Positions 8,371-15,848 of a DNA stretch of 64,000 bases are shown piece after piece (positions within the stretch are counted from its first letter, which is position 1; the number at the start of each line of letters is the position of its first letter). The stretch covers positions 1,063,674 through 1,127,673 of the forward strand of contig CAVVFX010000017.1 of assembly GCA_963747535.1 (NCBI GenBank). Reading direction: 5' to 3'. Made by a program: the position numbers and the translations under genes. This DNA is from CAVVFX01 sp963747535 (GTDB lineage Bacteria > Acidobacteriota > Terriglobia > Bryobacterales > Bryobacteraceae). The notes beneath the pieces were generated by a model. The model was not told the DNA's origin. It saw nothing but the letters and a program-made list of their open reading frames with translations, and did not search any database.

Positions 8371-8891
8371 GTTCAACCAGACTGCAAAAGCCCGTGCTTG
8401 TTCTCAACGCGAGCTACGAACCGATCAATATCTGTGCGGCACGCCGCGCACTCGTGTTGGTTTTAAAGGGCGTCGCGTCGGCCGAAGAAGAAACGACGCT
8501 CAACATCCATTCCACGCGGCGCAGCGTGCGGCTGCCCTCGGTGATCCGGCTCCTGGAATATCGCCGCATTCCGCACCAGACCCGCGCCCTGTCGCGCAAA
8601 AACATCCTGATGCGGGATCGTTATACCTGCCAGTATTGCCACAAAACCCTCCCGTCCGGCGATCTCACGCTCGACCACGTGATCCCGCGTTCCCGCGCCG
8701 GCGAATCGGCGTGGGAGAACCTGGTCGCGTGCTGCCACCATTGCAACAACCGGAAAGGCAACCGTACGCCCGAAGAAGCAGGCATGAAGTTGGCCCGTGC
8801 ACCGCGTCCTTTCAGCCTTCACACCAGCCGTCACCTGATGCGTCTGCTGGGCAAGAGCGATGAACAATGGCGCAAATATCTGTTTTACTAG
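8367..8891 (+). CDS. HNH endonuclease
   Basis: 174 residues. Starts at ATG 8367, overlapping the comF stop (ATGA) with GAGG 10 bases upstream, so the pair is translationally coupled. The C-terminal half holds the HNH nuclease core: a zinc-type CQYC at ~90, LTLDHVIPRSRAG, WENLVACCHHCNNRKGNR. The N-terminus LVLNASYEPINICAARRALV is the conserved lead of a common stand-alone HNH family in environmental bacteria. No restriction methylase or phage gene lies beside it. Function in the cell is unknown, though the link to comF hints at DNA uptake or processing. Confidence 0.9.
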   Translation: MSSTRLQKPVLVLNASYEPINICAARRALVLVLKGVASAEEETTLNIHSTRRSVRLPSVIRLLEYRRIPHQTRALSRKNILMRDRYTCQYCHKTLPSGDLTLDHVIPRSRAGESAWENLVACCHHCNNRKGNRTPEEAGMKLARAPRPFSLHTSRHLMRLLGKSDEQWRKYLFY

Positions 8892-8940
8892 TTATCCGTT
8901 GTCCGTCGAACCAGCTTTCGGGAAAACGGACAACGGATAA
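8892..8940 (+). terminator. Perfect 15-bp inverted repeat after the HNH gene
   Basis: TTATCCGTTGTCCGT (8892-8906) and ACGGACAACGGATAA (8926-8940) are exact reverse complements around a 19-base loop, beginning right after the TAG. A partial echo, CGAATAACGAAT, follows. It is a likely terminator or mobile-repeat hairpin for the comF-HNH pair. Confidence 0.55.
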
Positions 8941-9067
8941 CGAATAACGAATTTTTCCAAAACTGTTCGGAGGACTCCATTCGAGCGTCCCGACTTGTAT
9001 CTTCCCTTACGAGTTCACCGCCCGCGCTCTTGCCAGATGTAATGCGCGCACACTAACCTTAGTAGCC

Positions 9068-9481
9068 ATGGAGAATGCGACTCCCAAGAAAACTATCTTG
9101 GTCGTAGATGACGAACCGGAAATCCGGAAATTGGTGAGTGCCATGCTGACACCGCACGGTTACCACATCATTCTGGCGGATACCGGCGAACAAGCCGTCA
9201 AGATATTCCGCAAGCAGGCTAAGGATATCGACCTGCTGCTCACAGACGTAGTCGCACCCGGTATGGCCGGGCCAACTTTGGCCGACCAGCTCACCGAACT
9301 TAAGCCGGACCTGAGTGTCTTGTTTATGTCCGGCTATGACAGCCGCCAGGTGGTTCAGAAATACGTCGTCGAAAAGGGTTCGCTTCTTCTTCCCAAGCCT
9401 TTTACATTGAAACAATTGAAAGATAAAGTTGAGGAAGCCCTCCGGCACCGCAAGTTGACCAATTCTATCGGTCACGCCTGA
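9068..9481 (+). CDS. Single-domain response regulator (CheY-like)
   Basis: 137 residues, a stand-alone receiver domain. The acidic pair is D14-D15 (VVDDEPEIRKL), the phosphate acceptor D60 (LLLTDVVAPG) and the conserved lysine in LLPKPFTLKQL. There is no output domain, so it must pass the signal to a partner protein; such receivers often serve hybrid histidine kinases. No kinase gene is in the neighbourhood. It is flanked by unrelated genes and probably transcribed alone. Confidence 0.92.
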   Translation: MENATPKKTILVVDDEPEIRKLVSAMLTPHGYHIILADTGEQAVKIFRKQAKDIDLLLTDVVAPGMAGPTLADQLTELKPDLSVLFMSGYDSRQVVQKYVVEKGSLLLPKPFTLKQLKDKVEEALRHRKLTNSIGHA

Positions 9482-9590
9482 CCACTCCATCGACTCTTCC
9501 AGCGCAAACACGCACAGGATTCGAAATTTCCGTGCAGGCTTTTTCGAGCGCGACCTCTACAATATTAATAGGCGCGTATTCGCCTCCCGA

Positions 9591-10763
9591 ATGGTCTTGC
9601 CCCGGCTTACCTTTTGCTTTTTCCTCATTATTCTGATTTCCTGCGGTCCGGCTACTCCTCGCGACCCGGTATTGGGAGAAGCCTTTGTGGGCCCGGCCAA
9701 CGTGAATCTTCGCAAGCAGATCGGACCGTCGTCGATCGTCGCCACCCTCCACTTCGGCGACAAAGTTCAGATAATCGCGATCAGACGTATTTTCATCAAA
9801 GTCAGGACACATAGCGGAGCCGAAGGGTGGGTTGACGAATCCATGCTGCTCGGCCAGGGCGACATCGATCAGATCAAGGCACAATCCGACGCCGCCCGCA
9901 ACTATCCGTCGCAAGGCATTGCGATCACCGATACCGCGATGAACGTCCACGCGCAGCCCAGCCTGACTTCTCCCAGCTACATTCAACTCAAGACCGGCGA
10001 GAAATTCGATGTACTGGAACACCGGTTGCTGCAGCCGCCGCAGTCGCCCGTTCGAAAAAAATTGATCACGCCGCCTCCCAAGATAGCCAAAAAACCCAAG
10101 AAGGAGGCTAAGAACAAAATTCCACCTCCGCCGGCGCCCGGGCTACCCCTGGACTGGGTCGATCTGTCGAAGGAGGGTGAAGACGCCATCCCTCCCAAAT
10201 CTGATGACACGCCGGCCCCCTCTCCGCAAGACTGGAGCATGATCCGCACCACGTCGGGTCAGAGCGGTTGGGTGCTCACCCGGCGATTGTATATGGCGGT
10301 CCCCGACGAGGTGGCGCAGTATGCCGAAGGTCATCGCATTACCTCCTACTTCCCACTGGCCAAGGTGCAGGACGAGGATCGGGTCAAGAACGTCTGGCTA
10401 TGGACCACCAGCGAGCCAGGCCTTCCCTACGATTTCGAAAGTTTTCGTGTGTTCATCTGGAATCTGCGCCGGCATCGCTACGAGACGGCATTGATTCAGC
10501 GCCACCTGCGGGGCTACTTTCCGACCCTCGTGGACTCGTCTGCCGGCACTTTCGCCGTCTGCCTGCAGAAGGCCGATGGGCTTCGCTACCGCCGCGAATA
10601 CCGTCTGGTGGAAAATATCGTGAAGTTCGTAGAAGAGAGACCCTGCGAGCCGGGGCCTGCCCATACCGGCACGTCGTCCGCGACGGCCGTTCCCAATGCC
10701 CAGTCGCCCCACCAGGGAACCTTCGACAAACTGAAGGGCGAACTCAAGTCAATCATGAAGTAA
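9591..10763 (+). CDS. SH3-domain lipoprotein
   Basis: 390 residues. The N-terminus MVLPRLTFCFFLIILISCGP carries a lipobox (LISC), so it should be a lipoprotein. Residues ~30-85 are a bacterial SH3 domain (GPANVNLRKQIGPSSIVATL, IKVRTHSGAEGWVDE). A second copy around 110-225 (AMNVHAQPSLTSPSYIQLKT and TSGQSGWVLTRRLYMA) is split by a Lys/Pro linker (KIAKKPKKEAKNKIPPPPAP). The C-terminal part is of unknown type. Bacterial SH3 domains usually bind cell-wall peptides, so a periplasmic envelope role is likely. No partner gene is coupled to it. Confidence 0.8.
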   Translation: MVLPRLTFCFFLIILISCGPATPRDPVLGEAFVGPANVNLRKQIGPSSIVATLHFGDKVQIIAIRRIFIKVRTHSGAEGWVDESMLLGQGDIDQIKAQSDAARNYPSQGIAITDTAMNVHAQPSLTSPSYIQLKTGEKFDVLEHRLLQPPQSPVRKKLITPPPKIAKKPKKEAKNKIPPPPAPGLPLDWVDLSKEGEDAIPPKSDDTPAPSPQDWSMIRTTSGQSGWVLTRRLYMAVPDEVAQYAEGHRITSYFPLAKVQDEDRVKNVWLWTTSEPGLPYDFESFRVFIWNLRRHRYETALIQRHLRGYFPTLVDSSAGTFAVCLQKADGLRYRREYRLVENIVKFVEERPCEPGPAHTGTSSATAVPNAQSPHQGTFDKLKGELKSIMK

Positions 10764-10933
10764 AGAGCAAGCCCGCTCTAGCCTGCTGACTGGATGTCAA
10801 TCCGACCCGGTCGGCTTTGTCCTTTTGTGGTGCTTTTTGTGGGGCGGACGCCTACGTCCGCAAGCGACCCCCTGGTCGCCCTTGTCGATCGCGCAAGCGA
10901 CAGGCTTCGGTATGGGAAGCGACTGCTCGCGCG
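10764..10933 (+). repeat. Intergenic GC palindrome
   Basis: Between two genes on opposite strands lies TTTTTGTGGGGCGGACG followed by CCTA and CGTCCGC (arms 10844-10850 and 10855-10861). The lead GTGGGGC recalls the dispersed repeat family at 1606, 7209 and 26191 but the rest differs. No gene is supported here. Confidence 0.4.
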
Positions 10934-11506
10934 CTATTTCTTTGTCTTGGCTCCGGGAACCGGCGGAGCGAGGTCCTTCATCAAAAGACCGGAAATCTTT
11001 ACCGCAGTCAGTTCCATCTCCTTCGGTGAGTGGTCGGGTGGATGCTGATAGGTGGACCAAACGACCTGTTGAGCCCGTACGTGCACAATAAAAATCGTGC
11101 CGTGCGCTGTGTGAAACGTATTGATTGGCGCGGCCAGATCGTCCGCCGCCTTTTCGTCCTTCTTGTCCTTATCGTCGTCCTTTTTGTCTTTGTCGGCGAC
11201 CGCTTTCTTCGGTGGAGGCGGCTTCAGCTCCGGCCGCAATCTCAGTAACTCAGTCTCGAAGCCCTCCCCCAGTTTGTCCGTGATGATCGCGTCCGCTGCC
11301 TTGGGATCGGTCACGACTTGGAACACATGATCCCGCGTCAGGCGATCGGCCAGATATTGATCCATGCCGTTCGACATCGGAAACAGGTAAACCGATTTCA
11401 CCTCCGCTAGCGAGGCCGCGCGGACTCCGGCCGCCATGAGTGTTGAAATAAGGAGTGTTGAAATCAGGGCTGGCGCTAGCCAACAGGTTCCGCGTTGTAG
11501 ATTCAT
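10934..11506 (-). CDS. Exported protein with Lys/Asp-rich linker
   Basis: About 190 residues. The start is MNLQRGTCWLAPALISTLLI (11506; an in-frame ATG at 11518 is possible), giving a signal peptide that ends at GVRAAS. Residues ~25-85 (SVYLFPMSNGMDQYLADRLT, VFQVVTDPKAADAIITDKLG) look like a small alpha/beta fold. A charged run KDKKDDDKDKKDEK follows, then a second strand-rich part ending APPVPGAKTKK. The longer frame upstream of 11518 lies antisense to the next glycosyltransferase gene and is rejected. Function unknown; it is divergent from the glycosyltransferase at 11529. Confidence 0.65.
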   Translation of the reverse strand: MNLQRGTCWLAPALISTLLISTLMAAGVRAASLAEVKSVYLFPMSNGMDQYLADRLTRDHVFQVVTDPKAADAIITDKLGEGFETELLRLRPELKPPPPKKAVADKDKKDDDKDKKDEKAADDLAAPINTFHTAHGTIFIVHVRAQQVVWSTYQHPPDHSPKEMELTAVKISGLLMKDLAPPVPGAKTKK

Positions 11507-11528
11507 TACAATCACCATAATATCCAAC

Positions 11529-12212
11529 GTGTATAAAGGCCACTCGATTACCGCCATCATTCCGTGTCTGAACGAAGAGCAAGCCATCGGGCATGTGCTG
11601 CGCGAGATCCCCGATTTCGTTGACGAAGTGATCGTGGTCGACAACAACTCCACGGACCGCACGCCGGAAGTCGCGCGCGAGTTCGGCGCCAAAGTGGTGC
11701 ATGAGCCGGTCGCAGGTTATGGCCGCGCCTATAAACGCGGCTTTGCCTGTGCCACCGGTGACATCATCGTCACGTTGGACGGCGATCACACTTACCCGGT
11801 GAGCGGCATCTCCTACCTGCTCGAAGCTTTTCTCCACCTCGAGGTCGACTTCCTGAATGCTTCGCGATTTCCCGTCCGTGACCGCCGGGGTATGAGTTTC
11901 AAACACAAGATCGGCAACATTCTCCTTTCCTGCGCCATGTCCTTGCTGTTCTTCACGTGGGTGCGCGATTCGCAATCCGGGATGTGGGTCTTCCGCCGTA
12001 ATCTGCTCGAAAAAATGCAACTCGAATCCGACGGCATGGCGTTCTCCGAGGAGATCAAGATCGAGGCGCTGCGTCATCCCTCGGCCCGCTTCGGCGAGAT
12101 CTCCATCCTGTACAGCACCCGCATGGGAGAAACCAAGCTCAATCCCTATCGCGACGGCCTGAACAACCTCTGGTTTCTGGTGCGCAAAAGATTTGGGGCG
12201 CGCCGGTCGTGA
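11529..12212 (+). CDS. Family 2 glycosyltransferase (polyprenyl-phosphate type)
   Basis: 227 residues from GTG 11529 (YKGHSITAIIPCLNEEQAIG); the longer frame back to 11436 overlaps the divergent gene and is less likely. GT-A fold signs: PCLNEE, VIVVDNNSTDRT and the metal-binding LDGDHTYP. The C-terminal FKHKIGNILLSCAMSLLFF region with DSQSGMW is typical of the dolichol-phosphate mannosyltransferase-like subfamily, which loads a sugar onto a lipid carrier at the cytoplasmic face. It overlaps the next glycosyltransferase by GTGA, so both are made together, probably for an envelope polysaccharide or lipid. Confidence 0.85.
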   Translation: MYKGHSITAIIPCLNEEQAIGHVLREIPDFVDEVIVVDNNSTDRTPEVAREFGAKVVHEPVAGYGRAYKRGFACATGDIIVTLDGDHTYPVSGISYLLEAFLHLEVDFLNASRFPVRDRRGMSFKHKIGNILLSCAMSLLFFTWVRDSQSGMWVFRRNLLEKMQLESDGMAFSEEIKIEALRHPSARFGEISILYSTRMGETKLNPYRDGLNNLWFLVRKRFGARRS

Positions 12213-13195
12213 CCGTGCCCGTCTCGATCGTGATCCCGGTGCACAACGGCTGCGAACTGCTGCGCCGGCTCCTCGTTTCGATCAGCCGGCAAACGGTCGA
12301 GCCGCTGGAAGTCATCGTAGTGGATAACGGGTCGACCGATAACGCCCCGGAAGTCGCCGCGCAAATGGGCGCTCAAATCATCGCGATGGGCCGGAATGCC
12401 GGTTTCGCCGCCGCCGTGAACCGCGGAATAAAGAAGGCTAAAGGGGAAGGGATTGCGCTGATTAATTCTGATGTGGAGCTCGATAGCCGCTGGCTCGAGA
12501 CCCTCTGGAGCAGTACCGGTGACAGAAGTTTCGCGACCGGAAAGATCCTCCAGGCCGGGTCACTCGAGACTCTGGACGGCGCCTACGACTTGATCTGCCG
12601 TGGCGGATGCGGGTGGCGCGCGGGCGCCGGCCGTCCTGCCTCCAGCTTGCCCGCCAGGGAACAGATTCGATTCTGTCCCGCGACCGCCGTCATCTATCAC
12701 GCCTCGGTTTTCCGCACCGTCGGGCTCTTCGCGGAGACCTTCGATTCCTACCTCGAAGACGTCGACTTCGGGCTCCGCTGCGCCGCCGCCGATCTCGCCG
12801 GCTGGTACTTCCCGGATGCGATTTGCTGGCACCGCGGCAGCGCCACTTTCGGCCGTTGGAGCCCGAAGGTCGTCCGGCTGATCGCCCGCAACCAGGTTTT
12901 TCTCATTGCCCGCCACTATCCACGGGCGCTCATCTTACGCTGGCTTTGGCCCATCCTGGTCGCCCAGTCGCTTTGGGGAGGGTTGGCGCTGCGTCATGGC
13001 TGCGGCTTGGCCTATCTGCTCGGCAAAGTCCAGGGCCTGCTCCGTTTCCCGTCCATCCGGCGCACGGCAACTCAGACCGCCGCACTGCAACCGGTCATCG
13101 AAGAGAGCGAGCGCCAGATCCATCACCTTCAGTCCCAAACCGGATTCGACGCCTATTGGAAGCTCTATTTCCGCCTGGCCGGCCGCACCGAGTAA
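12209..13195 (+). CDS. Family 2 glycosyltransferase (rhamnosyltransferase-like)
   Basis: 328 residues, starting at GTG 12209 inside the previous stop. GT-A fold: VSIVIPVHNGCELLRRLL, VIVVDNGSTDNAP, NAGFAAAVNRG and INSDVELD. An acceptor-side motif YLEDVDFGLRCA follows at ~188. The C-terminal 90 residues hold a hydrophobic stretch (LWPILVAQSLWGGLALR), so it may sit on the membrane. Such proteins transfer rhamnose or similar sugars in O-antigen and exopolysaccharide assembly; the substrate is not deducible here. It ends the two-gene unit. Confidence 0.85.
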   Translation: MTVPVSIVIPVHNGCELLRRLLVSISRQTVEPLEVIVVDNGSTDNAPEVAAQMGAQIIAMGRNAGFAAAVNRGIKKAKGEGIALINSDVELDSRWLETLWSSTGDRSFATGKILQAGSLETLDGAYDLICRGGCGWRAGAGRPASSLPAREQIRFCPATAVIYHASVFRTVGLFAETFDSYLEDVDFGLRCAAADLAGWYFPDAICWHRGSATFGRWSPKVVRLIARNQVFLIARHYPRALILRWLWPILVAQSLWGGLALRHGCGLAYLLGKVQGLLRFPSIRRTATQTAALQPVIEESERQIHHLQSQTGFDAYWKLYFRLAGRTE

Positions 13196-13331
13196 ATATC
13201 ATTGATCTAAATCGTCATAGCGGTAGCCGCTGCGATAACGGCGGCGTTATGCACCCGAGCCTCGCGGACGCTTTCTGGACCAGCAGACAGGCATACCCTT
13301 CGGAAAACCCTCAGAATATTTCGCATAACAC

Positions 13332-13359
13332 TTGACTTACAGATTTGGGGGGGTAAACT
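13332..13359 (+). promoter_or_regulatory. Possible promoter of the secreted-protein block
   Basis: TTGACT (13332-13337) and TAAACT (13354-13359) are 16 bases apart with a G-run between. It lies after 136 bases of no recognised function (13196-13331) and before the first reading frames of the 13.4-22.6 kb block. Confidence 0.35.
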
Positions 13360-13401
13360 CCTCCTTTACCCGCAGACTGACTAATGGTTCCGTGTCGTAG
13401 C

Positions 13402-14205
13402 AGTTCTCCGGGGGCGGCACCACGGTCAACGGGCCCCCGGGAGCGCTTACATGGTCGGGCACCATGGTCCAAAGCGGCACGATCTCAGCGACCGTTCGCG
13501 GGGTTCCCAGCGCCCTAACGTCACCGGTCACCGTCGTCGCCCGGTGGTGGCACGTCAGCCCCGCGCAACCGGCGCAGGTTGAAAACGGACAACTCACCGT
13601 GAATGATGCCCCCTGCACCCTTCCCGTCCCACCGGTCGCAGGACCGGCGTGCGGGTCTTCCGACCCTTCGGGCGGCCTCGGCGTTTTCGGTTGGCAAATC
13701 TCCTACGGGGGCGGCCAGACGACCCACTATCCAGGCGGGGCCTAACGCGGGGTTCATTTACTTCTCTGCACCTCCTACATTCACAACGGTCGCGCAGCAC
13801 ATTATCAATCCGGACTTGCTCAACTCGGCGTCGGTCTTCTCTCAGAGCCAATGCGGCAACTACAACGCACAGACAAACCCCGCCGGGTTTATTTCCTATA
13901 CCAATCTGCTCACGCAAACCGAGCGCCATGAATACAACAGCACCACGCAGAGTCATTACGCGTTCTATGCAAACGCGATGAATATGACCAGCCCCAACTA
14001 CAATCCTGGCGACTACGTCGAGTCGCAGGTCGCGGCGCCCGGAACGGACTTTAACAGCTTCATCACAGCCACAGCGACCGGCATTACGAACGACATTCGC
14101 GCCATAGGCACAGCGACCGCAGTCGAGCCGTACCCAGTAAACTATGACGCATCCGGAAATTTTCTCGGGAACATAAACTATGCACCGTACACAAGCTGCA
14201 ACTGA
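13402..14205 (+). pseudogene. Secreted-type protein of unknown family, frameshifted
   Basis: Two frames join to one protein. The first (open from 13402, ATG 13464) reads MVQSGTISATVRGVPSALTS and GLGVFGWQISYGGGQTT, then hits a stop at 13745. The second, from about 13720, continues TIQAGPNAGFIYFSAPPTFT, ERHEYNSTTQSHYAFYANAM and DVRAIGTATAVEPYPVNYDA-like sequence to 14205. The span 13464-14205 is one base longer than a multiple of three, matching an extra C in ACGACCCACT. The protein is Ser/Thr/Gly/Asn-rich as in extracellular proteins. A TAG precedes 13402 and no signal peptide is seen, so the 5' end is also missing. Confidence 0.5.
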
Positions 14206-14890
14206 AAGTTTCGCCAAGGCCGCTCTGCGCAAGCTGCTTCACACGGGTGCCGCGCTGGCCATCTTATGTCAACCTGCGGCCCTACAGGTTTGGGCGGCGG
14301 AACTTCACCTCGATCTCACGCACGACGATTTTGAGCCGGGAGAAGCCGAGTCACCATGGGCGCACGGCCTGCCCTCAGGGACTTTTGGCGGGGTCGGGGG
14401 CCTGAGACCATTGCTGCCGGTCAAGCTATCGATCCGCGACATTTCGCCCCGTTTGGTAACATCGCTCGATCACATCACCGTCGACGTGTTGCTTCGAAAC
14501 GTGGGCAAGGCGGCGATTGAACTCCCTTTTAGGAGCGGAAATCATTGGAGGGCAGGGGTGCATGGACAGCGTAGCATCGACCTAGCCCTTGAGCTGACCG
14601 CGCCCAACGGAAACCGAGTCCTGATTCCCCTCGGCAACGCCTACGGTGCATCGGATATTCCAGGGTCCATGGTTGCGCTTGCCCCAAATGACACCCTGGC
14701 TATCCACGCGTCCGCCAGTCTCCGAGAGACTTGGGCATGGTCCGGGGCACTGCCGAGCCCGGCCGAGGTCAAGATCGCGGTTACCGTGGGAGAGCTCCGG
14801 TGGCACGATACGCGTTTTGAAATAGTTGGCGGCTCTATGCTCGATAAGGCAACCAGTCCAACAGTGCTGACATGGTCAGCGGCGAAATAA
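14180..14890 (+). CDS. Exported protein, unknown function
   Basis: 236 residues. It overlaps the end of the preceding frame by 26 bases. The N-terminus (ALRKLLHTGAALAILC, then AALQVWAAEL) reads as a signal peptide. The mature part is beta-rich: PVKLSIRDISPRLVTSLDHI, VDVLLRNVGKAAIELPF, LALELTAPNGNRVLIPLGNA. That resembles an immunoglobulin-like fold such as those of intracellular proteinase-inhibitor or DUF-type secreted proteins. No enzyme motif is seen. Ten or so bases before its stop the tail-fibre-like fragment starts in another frame. Confidence 0.6.
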   Translation: MHRTQAATESFAKAALRKLLHTGAALAILCQPAALQVWAAELHLDLTHDDFEPGEAESPWAHGLPSGTFGGVGGLRPLLPVKLSIRDISPRLVTSLDHITVDVLLRNVGKAAIELPFRSGNHWRAGVHGQRSIDLALELTAPNGNRVLIPLGNAYGASDIPGSMVALAPNDTLAIHASASLRETWAWSGALPSPAEVKIAVTVGELRWHDTRFEIVGGSMLDKATSPTVLTWSAAK

Positions 14891-15308
14891 CAGAACCCCA
14901 CAGAGGCAACGTCGGCATCGGCACTACGGACCCGTGTAACACCGCCCTCGCGGGCTGCACTCTCAGCGTGAATGGCGGCATCCAGGCTAAGGAAGCTGAG
15001 TGGAGACGGGATGGTCGGACCACGTGTTCAATCCGGATTACCAGCTCCGCCCGCTAAAAGACGTCGCCGAATACATCCAGGAAAACCACCACCTTCCCGA
15101 CATCCCCTCAGAGGCGGAAGTGAAAGCCAAAGGCGTGAGCCTCGGCGAGATGCAATCGAAGCTCCTGGCCAAAGTCGAAGAGTTGACCCTCCACATGATC
15201 GAGGAGCACGACCGGAACACTCGGCTGGAGCAGCAGAATCGCGATCTCCAGCAGCGCATCGCGCGCCTGGAACGCGACGCGCCGAAGAACGAAGCCGAGG
15301 GCCGCTAG
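14872..15308 (+). pseudogene. Tail-fibre-type C-terminal fragment, frameshifted
   Basis: Carries the C-terminal module typical of phage tail fibre and related secreted proteins: GNVGIGTTDPCNTALAGCTL, SVNGGIQAKE, then in a second frame VETGWSDHVFNPDYQLRPLK, EYIQENHHLPDIPSEAEV, GVSLGEMQSKLLAKVEEL and a coiled coil to the end. The frame change lies near 14995-15000, where one missing base (AAGGAAGCTGA-GTGGAG) would restore the reading. Such modules normally follow a long repetitive body or an autoproteolytic chaperone domain; none is present, so this is a detached 3' piece. It could come from a prophage or a secreted autotransporter-like protein. Confidence 0.6.
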
Positions 15309-15447
15309 ACGCTCGAAGATCCGCGTCCAGCCGCAGCGGGAGAACGAACCGTGCCTACAAAACTTCATCCAAACAACCGCGGATACCAACCGTCGCGAAA
15401 ACCTGGCCTTGCGGGGCCGCGCCCTCCCTCGTCCGTCCATCTACGCC

Positions 15448-15783
15448 ATGCTCATCATGACCCTCGCCATGGACTCGCTCGCCCAGTCGCCACCGGCAAC
15501 CTTAACCGTCCCCAGCGGGACCATCAACTCAGGCAGCCCGGTTTACCAGGCCACGACTTCGATTACGACGGGCAACAACACCATTTCCGCAGGCGGCAGC
15601 GCCAGCGTCCTTTTCCAGACTATAAACACAAGCGGAACCACCATCACTCTTCTGCCCGGCTTCACCGCAACTGCTCCAACCACGGGCGCCGCGGCGACTA
15701 CATTTAAAGCGCTCATCGGACCCCTGGCGTCAACGTCGGCGCCACCCCAATCACTTGGACAGAGCAGGCCGGCGCGCCCATAA
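15448..15783 (+). CDS. 5' part of the large Ig-like secreted protein (before frameshift)
   Basis: From ATG 15448 this reads MLIMTLAMDSLAQ, a signal peptide. Then comes a short beta module (LTVPSGTINSGSPVYQATTS, TITLLPGFTATAPTTG) of the three-strand coathanger style seen in secreted Bacteroidota and Acidobacteriota proteins. It stops at 15783, but the large frame beginning at 15849 is open upstream to about 15720 as GVNVGATPITWTEQAGAP. One missing base near 15722 (GGACCCC then TGGCG) would join both into one protein of about 1433 residues. I therefore read this as the true N-terminus of the next gene. Confidence 0.6.
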   Translation: MLIMTLAMDSLAQSPPATLTVPSGTINSGSPVYQATTSITTGNNTISAGGSASVLFQTINTSGTTITLLPGFTATAPTTGAAATTFKALIGPLASTSAPPQSLGQSRPARP

Positions 15784-15848
15784 CGACGACCTTCACGTTC
15801 CAAAATGCCGGGGACTCGCAGCCCATTGCCGGCGGCGACATCGGCTTT

